A stretch of DNA of 64,000 nt from Stigmatella erecta. Its GTDB lineage: Bacteria > Myxococcota > Myxococcia > Myxococcales > Myxococcaceae. Below, one piece after another: positions 45,351 through 54,100 of the stretch; position 1 is the stretch's first letter; every line of letters begins with the position of its first letter. Location: NCBI RefSeq assembly GCF_900111745.1, contig NZ_FOIJ01000001.1:744001-808000 (forward strand), written 5' to 3'. The notes under the pieces were generated by a model that was not told the origin of the DNA, did no database searches, and was given only the letters and a program-made list of their open reading frames with translations. The position numbers and the translations under genes were made by a program.

Positions 45351-46682
45351 GTGGGAGACATGCACACAGGCGCTCCACAGGTGCTCCAATTCATCCTGCT
45401 TGCCGTCCGGAACCTGGCCGCGCACCGCCGCCGGACCCTGATGCTCGGCGGCGCAATGGCCGGAGTCACCGCGCTGCTGCTCTTCCTGCTGGGGCTCTCC
45501 AACGGCGTCCAGAGCACGGTCCTGCAGTCCGCCACCACGCTGATGTCCGGCCACGTCAACGTCGCCGGCTTCTACAAAGTGACGCGCGGCCAAGCGAGCG
45601 CGGTGGTGACGCACGCGCCCAAGCTCCTCGAGCTCATCCAGCGCGAGGTGCCAGAGCGCGTCAGCGTGTCGCAGCGCGGCAGAGGCCTCGCCCGGGTGAT
45701 CAGTGACACCCACGGCATGCAGATCGCCCTCAATGGGCTGGACATCGCGGCGGAGCCGGTCTTCCGCCAGGTCCTCCGCCTGGCCGAGGGCAACCTGGAG
45801 GACCTGGCGCACCCAGGGAGCATCCTGCTGTTCGAATCCCAGGCGAAGAAGCTCGCGGTGAAGACCGGGGACATGCTCACCCTGTCTGGGCTCACCGTGC
45901 GCGGCAGCACCAACACCCAGGATGTCCGCGTGGTGGCCATCGCCCGCGACATCGGGCTGCTCAGCTCGATCAACGTCTTCGTCCCGAATGCCACCCTGCG
46001 GGCGCTGTACCAGCTCCACGGCGACGCGACGGGCGCCCTGCTGATCTACCTGCCGGACCTCGACGATGCCCCCGCCGTCCAGCAGCGGCTGCGCCAAGCA
46101 CTCGCCTCCGCCCACTACGAGCTCCTCGAGGAGGAGCAACAGCCCTACTGGCAGAAGCTCGAGCTGGTCAGCCAGGAGGACTGGACGGGCCAGCGGCTGG
46201 ACGTCACGACCTGGAAGACCGAGGTCGCCTTCGTCAACTGGACGAGCAGCCTGCTCCACCTGCTCAGCTTCGTGCTGATGTTCGTGCTGATCGTGACCAT
46301 CGCGGTGGGCCTGATGAACACCCTCTGGATTTCCATCCGGGAACGCACGCAGGAGGTGGGAACCCTGCGGGCGATCGGCATGCAGCGGTCACAAGTCGTG
46401 TGGATGTTCGCGCTGGAAGCGCTGGTGCTCAGCGTCCTGAGCGCTGGAGCAGGCGCGGTGCTGGGCTCCATCCTTTGCGCGATTTTGAATGCGCTTCAGC
46501 TGCCTGTCCCCCAGGCGGTGCAACTGTTCCTGATGGGAGACCGGCTGTACCTCCGGGTCGACGCCGGGGCGGCCTTGCTCGCCATCACGCTGATCAGCGC
46601 CTGCACCACGGCCATCGCCCTCATCCCCTCCTTCCTGGCGGCCCGGCTCAAGCCGGTCACCGCCATGCACCACGCCGGGTAA
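45351..46682 (+). CDS. FtsX/LolE-type ABC transporter permease (no ATPase nearby)
   Basis: 443 residues with the MacB/LolC/E layout. One N-terminal helix (about 30-50: RTLMLGGAMAGVTALLLFLL) is followed by a ~220-residue extracytoplasmic domain, then three C-terminal helices (LLHLLSFVLMFVLIVTIAVG, a middle helix, and LLAITLISACTTAIALIP). The cytoplasmic loop NTLWISIRERTQEVGTLRAIG is the FtsX-domain signature that contacts an ATPase. GTG at 45351 or ATG at 45360 could start it; a GGGAG lies too close to the ATG to be decisive. It opens the rightward arm of the peptide cluster. No ABC ATPase is encoded in the operon. Confidence 0.85.
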   Translation: MGDMHTGAPQVLQFILLAVRNLAAHRRRTLMLGGAMAGVTALLLFLLGLSNGVQSTVLQSATTLMSGHVNVAGFYKVTRGQASAVVTHAPKLLELIQREVPERVSVSQRGRGLARVISDTHGMQIALNGLDIAAEPVFRQVLRLAEGNLEDLAHPGSILLFESQAKKLAVKTGDMLTLSGLTVRGSTNTQDVRVVAIARDIGLLSSINVFVPNATLRALYQLHGDATGALLIYLPDLDDAPAVQQRLRQALASAHYELLEEEQQPYWQKLELVSQEDWTGQRLDVTTWKTEVAFVNWTSSLLHLLSFVLMFVLIVTIAVGLMNTLWISIRERTQEVGTLRAIGMQRSQVVWMFALEALVLSVLSAGAGAVLGSILCAILNALQLPVPQAVQLFLMGDRLYLRVDAGAALLAITLISACTTAIALIPSFLAARLKPVTAMHHAG

Positions 46683-46693
46683 CCGGAGCCCCC

Positions 46694-48301
46694 ATGTCCG
46701 CCACCTACCGCCTGTCCGAGCACACCTGCATCGAGCCCCTGGTCAACCACTGGATGGCCTGGTGGCTCACCCTCGCGCCGATTCCCGCGTGCCTCAACGC
46801 GTACAACTTCCAGCTTCCCCTGCTGAAGGGGTACCTCCAGAACCCGGCCTTCCACGAGAAGTCGGAGCGGGAGATCAACGGAGGCTCGTTCGTGGGAGTG
46901 CCCGCCGCCCGCGCCGCGGAGGTGCGCGCGCTGCTGCAGCGGACGCAAACAGGGCAGGAGGAAGGGCTCAAGCTGGCCGAGGCGTTCGAGGAGTTCCAGA
47001 CGTACCTCTGGACCGAGGCCAAGGGCCAGTCGCTGGAGCCGCTGTACCAGAAGCTCCCCCCCTCCCTGCGGGGACTCGTGGAGCTGGTCTACGACTACAA
47101 CAACCGCGCCTCCATCCAGGTTCTGGAGCCGCTCTCGTACAAGAGCCGGTTCCACCAGCCGCAGCTCCAGGCGCTGCAGCTCGGAGCGCTGGAGCGCGAC
47201 TCCGAGCGCCGCACCTTCTTCACCACGCCTCGGCTCACCCACGAGCGGCAGATCGAGTGGAAGGTGCCCTTCACGGACGCGCGCGTGGACCCGCTCTTCG
47301 AGCTGGAGCGCACCCCCCAGCCCCTGGGCCACATCCAGGAGCTGCTCGGCGACGCCGTCCCGAGCGAGGAGGTGCTGCGCTCCCTGCTGACCGAGGCGCC
47401 CGCCCCCGCCCCGGTGGAAACGTGGACGGGGCCCGGGGTGCGCGTGCGGTACGTGGGGCACGCGTGCGTGCTGGTGGAGTGGAAAGGAACGTCCATCCTG
47501 ATCGATCCGGTGATCGGCGTCCGGCCGCGCGCGGGGGGCGAGTCGCGTCTGAGCTACGAGGACCTCCCGGCCCGGATTGACTACGCGCTCGTGACCCACG
47601 CCCACGCCGACCACTACAACCCCGAGACGCTCCTGCGACTGCGGCGGCGAATCGATTGCCTCGTGGTACCGCGCGCGCGGGGTCTGCTCGTGGGGGACGT
47701 CTCGCTCAAGCTGATGTCCACGATGATGGGCTACAAGCGGGTCGTCGACATGGAGATGTTCGACTCGCTGCCGCTGCCCGACGGGGAGATCATCGCCATC
47801 CCCTTCCTGGGCGAGCATGGAGACCTGTCCCACGCGAAGAGCGCGTACCTGATTCGCGCGGGCAAGGAGCAGATCCTCTTCGCCGCGGACTCGGCCAACC
47901 TGGACGACACGCTCTACCGCAACATCCGCCAGGCGGTCGGCGAGGTGCAGACGGTCTTCATGAACACCGAGAACGAGGGCTCTCCGCTCACGTTCACCAT
48001 CGATGCCCTGTTCCCCAAGCGCCGTGACCGCCGCGCGGAGAAGAACCGCCGGTGCCGGGGGAGCAACGCCAGCGAGGGCGTGCGGCTGCTGGAGCTGCTC
48101 GGCGCCAAGCGGCTCTACAACTACGCCATGGGCCTCGAGCCCTGGCTGTCGCACATCGTGGGCCCGGAAGCCCCCGCGGACTCGCCGCGCATGAAGGAGT
48201 CCGACACGCTGCTGACCGAGGCGCGCACGCGCGGGCTGGAGGTGGCACAGCGTCTCCGGGGAACGACCGAGCTGCGGATCGCCACGGAGGGCCAGCCGTG
48301 A
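46694..48301 (+). CDS. CmlA-like non-haem diiron aminoacyl-PCP beta-hydroxylase
   Basis: 535 residues, the length and two-part layout of CmlA, the chloramphenicol-pathway enzyme that beta-hydroxylates an aromatic amino acid while it is tethered to an NRPS carrier protein. The N-terminal domain (1-250) carries family-like text such as IEPLVNHWMAWW and EAKGQSLEPLYQKLP. The C-terminal metallo-beta-lactamase fold has YVGHACVLVEWKGTSILIDP, the metal motif THAHADHY (His302, His304, Asp306, His307, close to the CmlA numbering as I remember it), FLGEHGDLSH with Glu374 and FAADSAN. A generic MBL hydrolase is the alternative, but the long N-terminal domain argues against it. It lies 11 bases after the permease, with GGAG as RBS, and overlaps the SDR start (GTGA). 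Confidence 0.85.
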   Translation: MSATYRLSEHTCIEPLVNHWMAWWLTLAPIPACLNAYNFQLPLLKGYLQNPAFHEKSEREINGGSFVGVPAARAAEVRALLQRTQTGQEEGLKLAEAFEEFQTYLWTEAKGQSLEPLYQKLPPSLRGLVELVYDYNNRASIQVLEPLSYKSRFHQPQLQALQLGALERDSERRTFFTTPRLTHERQIEWKVPFTDARVDPLFELERTPQPLGHIQELLGDAVPSEEVLRSLLTEAPAPAPVETWTGPGVRVRYVGHACVLVEWKGTSILIDPVIGVRPRAGGESRLSYEDLPARIDYALVTHAHADHYNPETLLRLRRRIDCLVVPRARGLLVGDVSLKLMSTMMGYKRVVDMEMFDSLPLPDGEIIAIPFLGEHGDLSHAKSAYLIRAGKEQILFAADSANLDDTLYRNIRQAVGEVQTVFMNTENEGSPLTFTIDALFPKRRDRRAEKNRRCRGSNASEGVRLLELLGAKRLYNYAMGLEPWLSHIVGPEAPADSPRMKESDTLLTEARTRGLEVAQRLRGTTELRIATEGQP

Positions 48302-49065
48302 AGCTCCAAGGGGCGGTAGCGGCCGTGACCGGAGGCGCCTCGGGACTGGGGAAAGCCGTGGCAGCGCGGCTGGTGGCCGCGGGGGTGAAGGTGGCCTTGC
48401 TGGATCGCCCGAACTCGCAGGGGCCTGCGGTGGCGAAGGAGCTGGGTGAGCCCACCCAGTTCCTCGCGGCGGACGTCACCAATGCCTCGGCGGTCGCCTC
48501 CGCCTTCCAATCCGTTCAGCAGACCCTGGGAGCAGTGTCGATCCTCGTCAACTGCGCGGGCATCGGCGTCTCGGTGCCCACGCTGGGGGCGCTCGGGCCC
48601 GCCAAGCTGGACGATTTCCTCCGGCCCATCCAGGTGAACCTGGTAGGCACCTTCAACTGCATCCGGCTCGCGGCCGCCCAGATGGCGAAGAACGAGCCGA
48701 ACACGGACGGCGAGCGTGGGGTGATCGTGAACACCTCGTCGGTCGCGGCCTACGACGGACAGGCCCGCCAGGCCGCCTACGCGGCGTCGAAGGCGGGAAT
48801 CATCGGGATGACGCTGCCCATCGCCCGGGATCTCGCCGAGCACGGAATCCGGGTGATGACCATCGCGCCAGGACTCTTCGACACGCCCATGATGAGCGGT
48901 TTTCCCAAGGAGGTCCGGGAGGGGCTCGAAGCGCAGGTCCCCTTTCCGAAGCGAATGGGCCACCCGGATGAATTCGCCTCGCTGGTGCTCCACATCGTGG
49001 AGAACACGATGCTCAACGGCGAGACCATCCGGCTGGATGGCGCCATCCGCTTCGCGCCGCGCTGA
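48298..49065 (+). CDS. Short-chain dehydrogenase, HSD10 / 3-hydroxyacyl-CoA dehydrogenase-like
   Basis: 255-residue SDR from a GTG that overlaps the previous stop. The NAD-binding motif is VTGGASGLGKAVA, and the NAG-equivalent is NCAGIGVS. The catalytic Ser is in NTSSVAAYDGQ and the Tyr-x-x-x-Lys in AAYAASKAGIIG. The long stretch LPIARDLAEHGIRVMTIAPG, together with the C-terminal LNGETIRLDGAIR, matches the type II 3-hydroxyacyl-CoA dehydrogenase (HSD17B10) family, which interconverts beta-hydroxy and beta-keto acyl thioesters. Next to a beta-hydroxylase it could oxidise a beta-hydroxy aminoacyl or acyl thioester; that is inference. Confidence 0.88.
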   Translation: MKLQGAVAAVTGGASGLGKAVAARLVAAGVKVALLDRPNSQGPAVAKELGEPTQFLAADVTNASAVASAFQSVQQTLGAVSILVNCAGIGVSVPTLGALGPAKLDDFLRPIQVNLVGTFNCIRLAAAQMAKNEPNTDGERGVIVNTSSVAAYDGQARQAAYAASKAGIIGMTLPIARDLAEHGIRVMTIAPGLFDTPMMSGFPKEVREGLEAQVPFPKRMGHPDEFASLVLHIVENTMLNGETIRLDGAIRFAPR

Positions 49066-49100
49066 ACCGGCACCGCTCACATGCAAGGCACGGAGACCCC

Positions 49101-51152
49101 ATGGGCCCCCTGATGATCCTGGTCCAGATTGCGCTCCGCAATCTGTTCACGAGCACGCTCAACCTCGTCATCGGCGGCATCATTCTGGTGGGCACGGCCC
49201 TCGTGGTCACGGGCGGGGCGATGCTGGACAGCATCGATGGGGCCATGACCCGGAGCCTCATCGGCAGCGGAACGGGTGATCTCCAGGTCTACTCCATCCA
49301 GGCGAAGGAGGACCTGGACCTGAGCGCGGCTCAGATCCTGCCCCCTATCGAGGACTTCCCCCGCGTCAAGCGGGAGCTGCTGGCGAGACCGGAGGTCCTG
49401 AGCGTCGTGCCAGCCAACGTGAGCAACGGGCTGGTCCTCTCCGGCAATGCCCTGGATGACGTGTTCGCGCGGTTGCGGAACGCCATCCGCACGGAGGCCC
49501 CCGCGGAGCAGGTACTCGGCCTCAAGCGGCTGGCGCAGCAGAGCGTCCGCGTCCTCCAGGAGGATCTCCAGAACGCGCGCGAGGTGGCCACGAGTTCCAC
49601 CGATGCCGAGGAGTTCGCCGCATTGGACCGCGCGGCCTCGGACGCATTCTGGACGGAGTTCGATCGCGAGCCCCTGGACGCACTGGAGTTTTTGGAGAAC
49701 CGGATCGCCCGGCTGGTGATCGACGCGGAGACCATCAAGATCCGTTACATCGGAACGGACCTGGAGGCCTTTCAGGCCACCTTCGATCGCATGCACCTAC
49801 GGGAAGGCACCCAGGTACCTCCCGGCAAGCGAGGGCTGCTGCTGGGCCAGTACTTCTACGAGGACAAGTTCAAGCTCAAGATCGCGCGCCGACTCGATCT
49901 CCTGAACGAGGCCGTCACGGTGAAGGGACGCCGCATCGCGGAGGATCCCGAGCTGCGTCGCCATGTGGCCAGGAATCAGAAGCAGGTGCGGGACATCCTG
50001 TTCCAGCTCGACGGCTTGAAGACGCAGGAGTTGGTGTCACGCCTGCAACGGCGGCTCGGCGTGGGCGAGCAGGACCCCGCGAAGCTGCTGGCCCTGCTGC
50101 TGGACACCCGCGACGAAAACCTCCAGGAGCGCTACCAGCTCTTCTACTCCGAGGTGGCCCCGCTCCTGTCGCTCTACCGCATTCGGATTGGCGATGTGGT
50201 GACGATCCAGAACGTGAGCCCACGTGGATACGTCCAATCGGTCAACGTCCCGTTCTATGGAACGATCGAGTTCAAGGGGTTGGAGAAATCGCCGCTCGCA
50301 GGCACGGTGAACCTGATGGACCTGGTGTCCTTCCAGAAGCTCCAGGGAGGCCAAAGCCAGGAGGAAGCACGCGAGATCGAGCGCATCAAGACCCAGAGCG
50401 GCGTGAAGGACGTGGACAGGGCCAGTGCCGAAGCCGAGTTCTTCGGTGAGGACAGCGCCCTCGTCGGGGAAGCCGCGCCGACTCATATCGACGAGGAGGG
50501 CCTGTTCGAAGCGGGTGAGGACAAGTCCCTGGGGGATACGTACACCCAGGAGGAGCTGGCCCAGAGCGTGGTCATCAGCGCGGCGGTGATGCTCAAACCG
50601 GGAACTTCCCTGAACGCGGTGGCGCCCTCCTTGGAACAGCTCGCCCGTGACAAGGGCCTGCCCATCCGGATCGCCACCTGGAAGCAGGCTTCGGGCCTCA
50701 TTGGACAGTTCACCCTGGTGGTCAAGGCCGCGCTCTACTTCGGGGTCTTCATGATCTTCGTGGTGGCGCTGATCGTCATCAACAACGCCATGATGATGGC
50801 GGCACTCCAGCGGGTCCACGAGATCGGGACGATGCGTGCCATCGGGGCCCAGCGGGGATTCGTCCGCTGGATGATCATCACGGAGACCCTTCTCCTCGGC
50901 ACCACCTTCGGCTCGCTTGGAGCGCTGGCCAGCGTGCTGCTCATGAAATACCTGGGCCACACGGGGCTCCCCGCCCCCTCCGACGAGATGCACTTCTTCT
51001 TCTCAGGGCCCCGGTTGTTCCCGTCGATCTCGGCGGACAACCTGCTTGCTGGGTACGTGATGGTGCTCGGGGTCAGCGTGCTCTCCACCCTGTACCCGGC
51101 GATTTTGGCGACGCGGGTCTCACCCGTAAAAGCCATGCAGGCAGCTGAGTAG
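49101..51152 (+). CDS. Large FtsX/MacB-type ABC transporter permease
   Basis: 683 residues, much longer than the first permease because of a ~500-residue extracytoplasmic region between the N-terminal helix (LNLVIGGIILVGTALVVTGG) and the three C-terminal helices. The latter begin near AALYFGVFMIFVVALIVINN, followed by the FtsX loop AALQRVHEIGTMRAIGAQRG. The periplasmic part is charged and partly coiled (EEAREIERIKTQ). ATG at 49101 has GGAG upstream and follows the SDR by 35 bases, closing the operon. With the first permease it could form a heterodimer; the partner ATPase must lie elsewhere. Confidence 0.85.
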   Translation: MGPLMILVQIALRNLFTSTLNLVIGGIILVGTALVVTGGAMLDSIDGAMTRSLIGSGTGDLQVYSIQAKEDLDLSAAQILPPIEDFPRVKRELLARPEVLSVVPANVSNGLVLSGNALDDVFARLRNAIRTEAPAEQVLGLKRLAQQSVRVLQEDLQNAREVATSSTDAEEFAALDRAASDAFWTEFDREPLDALEFLENRIARLVIDAETIKIRYIGTDLEAFQATFDRMHLREGTQVPPGKRGLLLGQYFYEDKFKLKIARRLDLLNEAVTVKGRRIAEDPELRRHVARNQKQVRDILFQLDGLKTQELVSRLQRRLGVGEQDPAKLLALLLDTRDENLQERYQLFYSEVAPLLSLYRIRIGDVVTIQNVSPRGYVQSVNVPFYGTIEFKGLEKSPLAGTVNLMDLVSFQKLQGGQSQEEAREIERIKTQSGVKDVDRASAEAEFFGEDSALVGEAAPTHIDEEGLFEAGEDKSLGDTYTQEELAQSVVISAAVMLKPGTSLNAVAPSLEQLARDKGLPIRIATWKQASGLIGQFTLVVKAALYFGVFMIFVVALIVINNAMMMAALQRVHEIGTMRAIGAQRGFVRWMIITETLLLGTTFGSLGALASVLLMKYLGHTGLPAPSDEMHFFFSGPRLFPSISADNLLAGYVMVLGVSVLSTLYPAILATRVSPVKAMQAAE

Positions 51153-51160
51153 TCACTGTG

Positions 51161-54100
51161 TTACTCGTGCGTATCCCGTGAACCGGACAGCTGCCGTGCA
51201 AACCAATCACCGGGCCGCCACAGGTTCTCACCCGAAAGAAACAGCCGGATTCGCCTCGTGCTGTTTCCTGAACCTTTTGCTCCCTCCGGACGGCCGACCT
51301 TGGCCTGCGCGGCACCGAGCTTCCTGCGCAAGGCTACAGGATCGGTGATCCGCAGTGGATAGCTCTCGCCTTCGATGGCGAGCTTCCGCTGCTCGATCGG
51401 CAATTCGAGCGTCTTCCCTGATTCGACAACCACATCAGTGATTTGAGCATCCATCGCCGCGAGCCGTGCCAACAGCATTTCGAGCCCTGGCGCATACTGC
51501 GTGTTACGCTCGCTGGCACTTCCCTTCGTACCGCCGCGAGACTCATAGATGATGGTCAGTTGATCGTTGAGGCGCTCGATGCGAAACGAAGCGTCGAGCA
51601 CGTTGCCGCCATCGTCACGAACCCTGTACAACGGATTGGGCTCGGCAGTGAGCGAGCCAATGCGGCCACTCACTGCTTGGTAGGCCGCGAGCGCCCAGCC
51701 GGTGTCAATCCAACGCGTCGCGCCGCGCGCGGTGCCTTCAAGATAGCGAAAGCGATTGACTCGTGCCTCGTCGAGCACACCGCCATTGACTTCGATGTCA
51801 CGTGCGGCCACGACAACCCACGCGAGGTCGGTGAGTGTCACGGTACGTGGTTTGAACCCGGCCGGGCCTCCGTCGATACTCAGGCCTCCTCGCACGGCAC
51901 GGCCGCGAACGAAAGCAAGACCACCTGCAGCATTCGTGAGCACACGCTCGCTCCCCGGAAGCGAAAGCAGCGCGTCGACGATGCGCTGTGCGACGCTAAG
52001 CGCCTCATCCGGCAATGTACGCGACGCCAAACGGCCTTCGCCCAGGGTGCGCCATGTCTCGAAATCGACCTCCGGAATCTCGAAGAGCGCCTCACGCACG
52101 TCCTCTTGGCGGCGGCCCACTCCTAGGTAACGCCACGTTCCAGGTTCACGCAGCGCCAGAACGAACGCCGTTTCGCCCGGGCGTGGGTTCACCCCGGGCA
52201 TTGCGACCTCTGTGGGGGAGACCAGCACGCCCTTGCGGTCGATAAAACCGAACAGGTGCCCTTCATAGCGGCCCGCGCGAGCAGACAGCTCTTCAAGACC
52301 AAATGCACGCGCGAGGTCCACCTCGGCGATCGTGGTGCCCACCTCAGGCGCGAGCGACTCGGGCGTGAACGATCGCTCGATTCGTGCGATCACGTTCATA
52401 CCCTCGCGCGCGGGGAAGCTCGGACCCGTAGGATTGTCCGAGACGAGCCGCCAGGCTCCCTCGCGACGCAGAAGGCGCTTCAACTGGTACTGTACCCCCA
52501 CCCCTTCCGAGGGCGCCTCAACAAGCACGATTCGCCCCTCGACGGCCGATGGCGCGGCACCTCGGACAAGACGCAGCACGGCCCAGTCTCCGCTGCGAAG
52601 TGGCGCATTCCCTCCATCCATCGAGTCACCAGCAACACGCACCGCGAAAAGCGAGTCATCCGCGTTATCGAGCGGGAGTGCGACAAACTCTCGTTCGATG
52701 TCCTCGTGACCTACCACCGCATGACCTGCAGCAGCACGGAGGTCTGGATACGCGGCAACAGCATTGCGCCTCCCAGGAAAAGCGATGACCTGCGCCGTCA
52801 CGGGCCCGACCCAAAGGCCGTCGGGGCTCGGCGAGAAACGCACCTGAAAGCTCGTTCCTGGAGCGCCGGCGGCCGGACCGAACCAGCTGCGCATCAGATC
52901 AGGCAAGTGATTACGCTCCACCCCCGGAGGACGTGCGACGTTGCAGAACTCCTTCGCAAAGCGGAAGCGCCACACCGCACCGTCAGGCAGCCGGACGTCA
53001 TGCTCTCTCTCAGGAATCATCCCGCGATCGCGGGGCGGAAGCTTGAGAATCGGATCGCCGCTGCCATTACGCAGCACCTTGCAAGTGAAGGCATCGCCCT
53101 TCTCTGGTGCATCGAGCCGCCGGCGATAGCGCGCGTGGCGGTAGTCTGCGAGTTCGCGCAGCAGCGACGCGAGCACGGGACGCTGCGCATCCCGGAGATC
53201 GACGTCGACGAAGATACGGCCGCCCGCGAGACGCAGCTCCGCCTGGCGTGTCTTTTTCGGCACGATCCATGCCTCGGCCAGATTGAGACGCCAGTAGGCA
53301 CGCCATCGCTTCTCGCCCTCCAGCTGGCCGTCAGGACGATCCTCATCGGGCACTTCAGCAAGCAACTCAGGCGATCGAGTCAGAACTTCCCACGAGCGGG
53401 CTGCAAGCGCGTCGAGCGCGACGCCATCGGGACCAAGGCCATCGAGCTCCAGCAACGCGTCGAGCAAGACCATCTTAAAGCTCTTTGTCATCCCGGTCTG
53501 TTCGGCATCACGCAACAGTGTGCGTGCACGTGTTGCAACTTCAGCCACCTCGGGCATGAGGTCCCCCTGCGAGGCAACGAACTCGAACCAACTGCGATGG
53601 TGCTTGATGAGATGCACTGGGTCGTGGCCACTGCGCAACAGCTCACCGGCGGTCGGACGCTCACCGCGAACCAAGCGCAGCTCTTGATAGGCCCTCTCGA
53701 CAGCATCCGCTGCCGGCACGCGGAACAGACGTATGAGGAGCAGCTTGGCTTCAAGCTCGAGTTCCACGCTGCAGCCCGCTGGTAATTCGGGCAGGGTGCC
53801 GTCCTGCAGGAAGCTCCGCAGCCGCTCGATGGAACTCGACGCATCCGTGAGCGAGAGCAGCGAGCGCACGCGGTCGAGAAAAATCCGGTGATTGCCGACG
53901 AAGTCGATGACGGTGAGAGAACGCTTGCCCTCTTTCGCGCGTAACCCGCGGCCAAGCTGCTGAAGGAAGACGACATTCGACTCCGTCGGGCGCAGCATCA
54001 CGACGCGGTCGATTTCACGAACGTCAACGCCTTCATTAAAGACGTCAACTGAGCAGACGGCATCGAGTTCTCCATCACGAAGCTTGCTCAGTGCCGATTC

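Noticed and set aside
46694-48301. UlaG-type lactonase or trans-acting thioesterase as the function of the MBL-fold protein
   Set aside because: The ~250-residue N-terminal domain and the residue spacing match the CmlA layout better than short MBL hydrolases.
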